From positions 558,001 through 622,000 of the forward strand of contig NZ_JADMJO010000003.1 of NCBI RefSeq assembly GCF_018780385.1: a DNA stretch of 64,000 bases, in the 5' to 3' direction. The position numbers and the translations under genes were made by a program. Shown in pieces: positions 59,201 to 64,000 of this stretch. Source of the DNA: Hydrogenophaga sp. Lineage in GTDB: Bacteria; Pseudomonadota; Gammaproteobacteria; Burkholderiales; Burkholderiaceae_C. Position 1 is the stretch's first letter. Every line of letters starts with the position of its first letter. Below the pieces are notes generated by a model, which was given only the letters and a program-made list of their open reading frames with translations, ran no database searches and was not told the origin of the DNA.

Positions 59201-62200
59201 CGGCCAACGCCCCCATCGGTGCGCACCTCCACACCGCTGAGCACGTGGAATCCGGCCTGTCCGGTCTGGCCCAGCTTGGTCTTGATGGCTGCGTGGTACT
59301 GGGCGAAACCGGTGGTGCCGGCGGCGTTGCCGTTGTCGGCACGGATCGTGTCCAGCGACAGCGTATTGGCCACGCCGCTGCCCGTCTTCGTCAGGGTGTT
59401 GATCTTGTCGTACACCCGCACCGCCTCCACCGACACCGAGCGCGCGCTGCTCATCGCACTGTCGAGCGCGCCCGGCTCTGCCGTCACCGCCACATCGGTG
59501 TACCCGGCAATGCGCGGTGCGCGCAGCAGCACGGTACCGCCCTGGCCGCCCACGCCGCCACCCACCTGAATGGTTCCGCCATTCAAGCGGACGGTGCCAT
59601 CGCGGGTGCCGATCACCACGTCGCCGCCGTCCTGGCCTTTGCCGCTGGACACCGCGACCATGCGCGCGCCGGCTTCCACCGTCACGTCGTTCTTGGCAAA
59701 CAGCTCGACGCGGCCCGCATCACCACCCGAAGCATCGAGCTGGCCGGCCAAGGTCAGTGCACCGTCATCCACCGACACTCGGATGTCCTTCGCTTTCGTG
59801 GTGTCGCCCGCGGCAATGTCCACACTGCCCTGGCGCACGCGCAGGGTGCGCTCGCCGTCGAAGCCGGCCGTGAAGCTGCCGCTGCTCTCGACACCGCCCT
59901 GGTTCAGCGCCCGGTTGAGGTCGCTGTAGCTGGCCAGGGTGCCGATGTCGATGTCGACCCGGGCGCCATCGCCACGCTGGCCCGATGCATCGGCCACCGC
60001 CGCCCCGCGCACCGTGCCATCGGCCAGACCGACCGTGCCGTTGACGGCACGAACGACCAGTGCGCCCGCATCACCGCCGGCCGCCGATGACACGTCCAGG
60101 CGCGCACCGCTCTCCACGGTCACGTTGCCGGCGGTGCTGTCCAGCGTGATCTGGCCCGCCTGGGCAGCCTCGCTGGCATCGAAGAAGCGGACCGTGCGCC
60201 CGGCCACGTCCACCACCGCGTTCGCGCCAACGGTGAGGTCGCCGCCAGTGGCTTTCAGGCTCACCGAACCCGAGGGCAACGTGGCCAGCGTGTTGAAGTC
60301 AACCGATGCGCCAGAGAACGCGAGCTTGGCGCCGAGCGCGGTCACGTCGGCCAGCGCGGCCGTGGCCGCGATGGGGTTGGCCACCAGGGCTCCCGTGCTG
60401 GCAATTTCCTGGCTCGACAGGCTCTCGCCGCTGAACCGGGCTACGTTGAAGGTGGTGGGTGCGCTGAAGCGGGTCTTGCCCTTGCCGGCTGTGGCCACCA
60501 CCTCGTTGCTGGTCACATTGACCTGTCCGAAGCCCTGGATGTCCTTGTCGCCGGCGCCCAGCTTGAGTTTGTCGGTCACCACATTCAGCGTGCCGTTGCC
60601 CAACACACCGCCAGCGACGAAGTCGACCGGCGATGTGTTGTTCAGCGTGAGCTCCCGGGCCCGCACGGTGGCGGTGGCACCGGTGTTGTCGACGCCGGCC
60701 AGCCCGGCGCCTTGCAGGGTCAGGCTTTGCAGGGTGGCTTTGCCATCGCTGCCCACGCCACCGACCTCCACATCACCGTACAGATCGAAGGTGCTGTAGC
60801 TGGTGAGCACCAGATTTCTGGTGTTGGTCAACGCCTTCAGATCGTCCTCGCTGTAGGTGATGCCCTCGGCGGCCGCGGGTGCCGCGCCGAAATTGATCCG
60901 GGTGGCGCCCACCGACAGGTCGGCCGCCACCTCCACGCCGTTCTTGCGGAACTCGGTGTTGCCCTTGAAGGCGTTGTTGCGCGTGGCGTCGATGGTGATC
61001 GCGCCCGCCGCGCGCACCAAGCTGCCGGTTTCGACGACCTTGCCATTGCTGTCGATCACGTCGGCCTCGCCAATGAGCGTTCCCTGAGAACGGTCCGGGC
61101 TGCCGGTGCGCTGGAAGCGCGCCGAGGTGGACGCGGCACGCACCAGGGCACCATTGCCCGCCGTGGTGTAGGTGCCCGCGTCGCCCGCGTCGCCCTGGGC
61201 ATCGATCACGCTGCCTTTCCTGAGCGTCAACGTGTCCTTGGCCGCCAGGATCACCTCGGGCGCCGCCAGCGCATGGCCGGCATCGTTCGCGAGGATCACG
61301 TTGTCGGCGCCCACGGTGATCACCGTGGCGTCGTTCCCCACCGAGCGCGTGCCACCAATCAGCAGACTGCCCGCGCCCAGGGCATTGAGCTTGTCCACAT
61401 CGATCACCGTGGTGGTGGATGGAATGCCGCTCGGTGTGCCGCTGGTCACAGCCAGGTTGGTGGCGCTGATGTCCACCGCCGCGGCCCGCCCACCCTGGCC
61501 TGCTGCGAGATTGAAGCTGGCGTCCAGCTTCAGGCTTTCACTGCCCGCGCCGGTGGTCGCCACCGACAGCAGGCCCGCGTCTTGCGGGCGGTGCTTGGTG
61601 CCGGCGAAAAAGTTCGAGGCTGTGGAGAGCGTGAACTCCGAACGCTCCCTCACCTGGTCGCCGGTGAGCACCTGCACACCTTGCCAGCGCGCATCGCGCG
61701 GGGCGCCACCGCGGCTGTCGGTCAGGTACCCGGCGGCCACACGCACGCCGTCCTGAGCGGTGTAGGCCTGCCCAGGCATCAGGTCTTGCACACCCATGTT
61801 GACCTGCACCGCCATGGCACCGGGCAGCAGCGCGTAGTGGGCTGGCAGCAGGGTGTAGACCCCATCGGCCAGGCCCGGCACGCCCGAGAGGTACACCGCG
61901 TCGCCGGCCTTGCGGTCGAAACCCTGCCCCTCCTGAACCTCGCTCGGTGCGATGCCGCCTTTGTAGCCAGGCAGGATGGCGTAGGTGTCGGGCAGCGCGA
62001 GGATGTCGCGCAGACCGCCCGGCCCCACGGTCCATTCGTAGGCCTGCAGGTCGCCACCGCCGGCCAGATCGACCTTGGCGCCAGCCTGCAGATTGACCAC
62101 GCGGCCGCTGGTTCGAATGGACTTTTCGCCCAGTGCGGTCTGTTCGAGTTGACCCGCCGGCACCCGGTCGGCATCCACGTCATACACCCAGGTGCGGCCG

Positions 62201-64000
62201 TTGAGCACCTTGCCGAAAGGCAGCACGGAGCCCGGCAGGGCAGACACCGCGGTGGTGCTACCGGCCGTCAGGGTCACCGTGTCGGTGGCCTGCAGGTCGA
62301 TGCGCCCGAACGGCGCCCACAGGTTGCCGCCCTGGGTGATGTTGGCAGCCTGCACCGTGAGTGCGCCCAGGGCCGACATCGGTTGTACCGGCGCGTCGGT
62401 GTTGCGGCTGAACGTGACATCGCGTCCGCTGGCCACCACCGTGTAGTCGCTGTAAGTGGTGGGAGACACCACCGCACCGCTGAAGCTCAGGTCGGCCGTG
62501 GTGCGGAGTTCACCGATCGGGCGGGTGGTGCCCGCGCTCACACCCGCCAGCGCGATCTGCTCGGTGCCCTGCAGCTGCGCGCTCTGCATGCCTTCCAGGC
62601 GCAGTTTGCCGGCGAGCTCGAGTTGTTGCGCCTGCAGCGTGAGCGTGCCGGTGCCCGTGATGGCGCCGCGGTTGCTCACGCGAGACGGGTCCTGGTTGCC
62701 CACGCGCAGGGTTTCGGCCTGGATCGATGCATTGCCACCCTCGGTGCGGATCAGCGCCGCGTCGAGTGTGACTTCCCGCAACGCCTGGGCCGGGCCGGCA
62801 CCCAGCGCCACGCCGTCCTTGATCTCGATCGCATCGCGGCTGACCAGGCGAATGCGGTCGAAACCGGCCGCCTCCAACGCTTGTGCGCCGAGCTTGACGC
62901 GTTCCACATCCGCATTGGGCACGGCCGAATCGGCCGTCAAGCCGGTGGCCTGGGGGCCCACACTGGCTGCCAGACTCAGCGTGATGTCGGGTTGCGGCGG
63001 TTGGCCCAGCCCGGGCGCAACGTATTGGCTGAGCGTCAGGTCAAAGTCGCCGCCCCGCTGGCTGGCGCTGCCACCCGCGGCACGGATTTCCCCATCCAGC
63101 AATGCACCCTGCTCGACGAACATCTTCACCGTGCCGGCGTCACTGCCCACCGGGCGGCCCAGGCCACCAGCGTCGTTGGTCATACCCAGCACCACCGGTG
63201 CCGCGCCGGACACATCGATGCGCGATCCGGCCTGGGTGATCACATAGCCACTGCGGGCATTGAGTTCGACGATTCCGCCGTTCACCACCTGGCCTTGCGT
63301 AAGTCCCCGGTCATCGACCGTGGTGAGGGCCCGGCCCGCCACGTCGAGCACCGCAGAACTGCCCAGGTAGATCGCATTCACATTGGTCGCGCCGTTCACC
63401 TGTCCCTGCGTGCGATCCAGCGTGGCCGTGATGCTGCCGCCTGCGGCCTTCACCGTTCCCAGGATTTCGATCTTGTTGCGCGCTGCAAATGCAACGCTGC
63501 TCAGCGGATCGGTTTCGATGCGCGCGCCCTCGCCCACCACCACCTCGCCAGTGCCCCGTGCGCTTTGCTGAGCAGTGAGGGTGAGCTGGGTGGTCTGGCG
63601 CTGCAGGTCGTCGCGCCGCACCACGTTGGCGATCTGCTCGATCGGTGTCCCCGTGACCACCACAGGGTGGTTGCCCTGCAGTTCCAGGCTTTGCACGGTG
63701 GGTCGGATCACGGCGCCGGCCTCCACGCTGAGCCGATTCAACGCATTGAGATTGACCTGGGCAAAGCCACCGGTCTGAAAGAATCCTTCGTCCAGGTTGA
63801 GCACGCCGGCCGTGGCGTCCGGCGTGCCGCCGATGCGGATGTCGTTGCTGCCGAGGGTCAGCGTGCCGCCCTTCTCCGTGCCATGGGCGCGCAGATTGCG
63901 GTCCACGCCGTTCACCTCGAAACCCGACACGCCGATGTCGCCGCCGTCACCCAGCGCCAGTTCGCCTTGAGCATTCAGGCGGGCACCCCCGGTGACATCG
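56245..64000 (-). CDS. Giant filamentous haemagglutinin family protein with DUF3739 C-terminus (partial, N-terminus outside window)
   Basis: At least 2584 aa; the frame is open to the window edge, so signal peptide and TPS domain are not seen. Most of it is a right-handed beta-helix made of haemagglutinin-type repeats (GNVTVESGARLDVSSAAGG, GGNIVLESNKSVIYTAGR, GGDLTVGANAVVDVAGR) with almost no Cys. The last ~600 residues fit DUF3739 (DVKDFNLVVQHSSASEVSRVEAGRDVKFSG, FAGDYGRGYAALEVLFPG, GGNLIVGLANTP), ending in a Ser/Ala linker and VVRVDVLGFGE. A surface adhesin/matrix protein. The motor genes follow 107 bases later on the same strand. Confidence 0.93.
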   Translation of the reverse strand, partial: DVTGGARLNAQGELALGDGGDIGVSGFEVNGVDRNLRAHGTEKGGTLTLGSNDIRIGGTPDATAGVLNLDEGFFQTGGFAQVNLNALNRLSVEAGAVIRPTVQSLELQGNHPVVVTGTPIEQIANVVRRDDLQRQTTQLTLTAQQSARGTGEVVVGEGARIETDPLSSVAFAARNKIEILGTVKAAGGSITATLDRTQGQVNGATNVNAIYLGSSAVLDVAGRALTTVDDRGLTQGQVVNGGIVELNARSGYVITQAGSRIDVSGAAPVVLGMTNDAGGLGRPVGSDAGTVKMFVEQGALLDGEIRAAGGSASQRGGDFDLTLSQYVAPGLGQPPQPDITLSLAASVGPQATGLTADSAVPNADVERVKLGAQALEAAGFDRIRLVSRDAIEIKDGVALGAGPAQALREVTLDAALIRTEGGNASIQAETLRVGNQDPSRVSNRGAITGTGTLTLQAQQLELAGKLRLEGMQSAQLQGTEQIALAGVSAGTTRPIGELRTTADLSFSGAVVSPTTYSDYTVVASGRDVTFSRNTDAPVQPMSALGALTVQAANITQGGNLWAPFGRIDLQATDTVTLTAGSTTAVSALPGSVLPFGKVLNGRTWVYDVDADRVPAGQLEQTALGEKSIRTSGRVVNLQAGAKVDLAGGGDLQAYEWTVGPGGLRDILALPDTYAILPGYKGGIAPSEVQEGQGFDRKAGDAVYLSGVPGLADGVYTLLPAHYALLPGAMAVQVNMGVQDLMPGQAYTAQDGVRVAAGYLTDSRGGAPRDARWQGVQVLTGDQVRERSEFTLSTASNFFAGTKHRPQDAGLLSVATTGAGSESLKLDASFNLAAGQGGRAAAVDISATNLAVTSGTPSGIPSTTTVIDVDKLNALGAGSLLIGGTRSVGNDATVITVGADNVILANDAGHALAAPEVILAAKDTLTLRKGSVIDAQGDAGDAGTYTTAGNGALVRAASTSARFQRTGSPDRSQGTLIGEADVIDSNGKVVETGSLVRAAGAITIDATRNNAFKGNTEFRKNGVEVAADLSVGATRINFGAAPAAAEGITYSEDDLKALTNTRNLVLTSYSTFDLYGDVEVGGVGSDGKATLQSLTLQGAGLAGVDNTGATATVRARELTLNNTSPVDFVAGGVLGNGTLNVVTDKLKLGAGDKDIQGFGQVNVTSNEVVATAGKGKTRFSAPTTFNVARFSGESLSSQEIASTGALVANPIAATAALADVTALGAKLAFSGASVDFNTLATLPSGSVSLKATGGDLTVGANAVVDVAGRTVRFFDASEAAQAGQITLDSTAGNVTVESGARLDVSSAAGGDAGALVVRAVNGTVGLADGTVRGAAVADASGQRGDGARVDIDIGTLASYSDLNRALNQGGVESSGSFTAGFDGERTLRVRQGSVDIAAGDTTKAKDIRVSVDDGALTLAGQLDASGGDAGRVELFAKNDVTVEAGARMVAVSSGKGQDGGDVVIGTRDGTVRLNGGTIQVGGGVGGQGGTVLLRAPRIAGYTDVAVTAEPGALDSAMSSARSVSVEAVRVYDKINTLTKTGSGVANTLSLDTIRADNGNAAGTTGFAQYHAAIKTKLGQTGQAGFHVLSGVEVRTDGGVGRDLTLAEDWNLDPARAAGEPGVLTLRAQGDLKLNNNLSDGFSTATACTTTPCNATTPSPAALRAGNSWSYRLVAGADSAAADPLAVVRDAGNVTLAGGKLVRTGTGDIQVAAGGNIVLESNKSVIYTAGRVADAVAGFTTPQTNLNPVFAQGGGDVDLRALGSIEGKPSAQLYSQWLFRQGALNSTTGAYTRQPAWWVRYDQFEQGVGALGGGDVTLRAGLDIKDVSASTPTQGRVSGTNPQTAQLTETGGGDLRVEAGGDVLGGQYYAARDELVVKAQGKVGTSDQTVNSVSQPLAPLIALGNAQARVVANGDVIVSNLLNPHLLVQTQRNLLPGVGVQPARSLFSTYGDASAVSMSSLTGQVVLRENEEDLTTAFGTTLLQTSEGKRDGLFNLAFLLPSSLSTTAFQGSVSIGTNTRNLTMSPSATGQLSVLAAQSVQVNSTLTMGDQDPALVPSPLRPANTVNPTTSELLIPGLIVNPEDPAAIDHASVPVHTGDTTPARLYAVQGDVSGFYDSRSEHLYGGVTAPKATLVRAGRDVKDFNLVVQHSSASEVSRVEAGRDVKFSGVNRRDNSKIWIGGQGRLEVNAGRNIDLGTSGGVVSRGDLDNNNLAASGADLQLLAGSGPAGVDYTAAVNRLAARLQAEPGSTTHLWLARWLAGDDTLSASAAPGAVQAVAALTPEAQRERVRSMVFTALRTTGRDSNQVSSGFAGDYGRGYAALEVLFPGVSDTTAGGAGAAYVGNIDLFASRIKTERNGNIEFLIPGGNLIVGLANTPADLVKTGSNVLGIVAAAEGTVRGFARDDMLVNQSRILTVGGGDVLLWSSEGDIDAGKGKKTATAVPPPLISVDDEGNVTQVLQGAVSGSGIGALSSGGVVAGDVDLIAPKGTVNAGDAGIRAGNLNIAALVVLGADNISVSGTSAGTPIADTSAVTAASSGATSGGDDTGKVVEALNQAAAESAKAAQEMASAMRPSVVRVDVLGFGE

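Noticed and set aside
57271-60090. 939-codon plus-strand open frame inside the haemagglutinin
   Set aside because: Antisense shadow of a repetitive beta-helix gene; no domain and biased His/Arg/Gln composition.

Overview
The window looks like chromosomal DNA of a high-GC betaproteobacterium of the order Burkholderiales. The gene set (XrtB-type EpsL, PEP-CTERM proteins, DUF1800/DUF1501 pair, PA2169-type stress protein, LigD/Ku, DUF3739 filamentous haemagglutinin) fits Comamonadaceae and would suit Hydrogenophaga or a relative. That placement is from family recognition only; no rRNA gene is present. I saw no tRNA, rRNA, CRISPR array or insertion sequence.

Layout. 1-3.2 kb: C-terminally cut TonB-dependent haem/haemoglobin-type receptor with a Fur-like box, diverging from a ParB-like protein. 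3.2-11.3 kb: small membrane protein, two receiver-only response regulators, a methyltransferase, a DUF1800-DUF1501 pair, a CHRD/PEP-CTERM protein and a metallo-beta-lactamase-fold hydrolase. 11.3-39.2 kb: a dense stress island with DUF4142, YflT-like, GlsB/YeaQ, DUF883/YqjD-like, two hemerythrins, SDR, CBS proteins, BrkB, MgtC, BON lipoprotein, OmpA-type barrel, PA2169-type bundle protein, Crp/Fnr regulator, Ku and LigD (NHEJ) and a large KatE catalase. The same stretch encodes its own sigma-54 (RpoN), an NtrC-type activator, a hybrid histidine kinase, another histidine kinase and receiver proteins. 39.3-49.3 kb: PEP-CTERM and exopolysaccharide block (three PEP-CTERM proteins, PhoX-like protein, DsbC-like protein, ManC, undecaprenyl-phosphate sugar transferase, EpsL, and the relic of a fourth PEP-CTERM gene). 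49.3-64 kb: one long minus-strand operon, giant filamentous haemagglutinin (N-terminus outside the window) - DUF2341/LamG/ExbB fusion - ExbD - TonB - porin - ankyrin lipoprotein - coiled-coil protein - DUF3047 lipoprotein.

Main result. Reading the gaps by eye, I find about nineteen good -24/-12 (sigma-54) promoter matches of the form GGCAC-N5-TTGC, nearly all placed 20-80 bases before start codons of the stress genes on both strands between 5.7 and 38.8 kb. Five divergent gene pairs have a site facing each way. The rpoN gene itself and the ligD-ku operon carry such sites. This suggests a self-contained, autoregulated sigma-54 stress regulon that includes bacterial NHEJ repair, catalase and hemerythrins. 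A second observation is a conserved box of about 21 bp (TCCAAACGG followed by CCATGCCGSTG) ahead of five transcription units in the PEP-CTERM/exopolysaccharide block, which implies a separate local regulator. A third is the dedicated Ton-type motor encoded with the giant adhesin.
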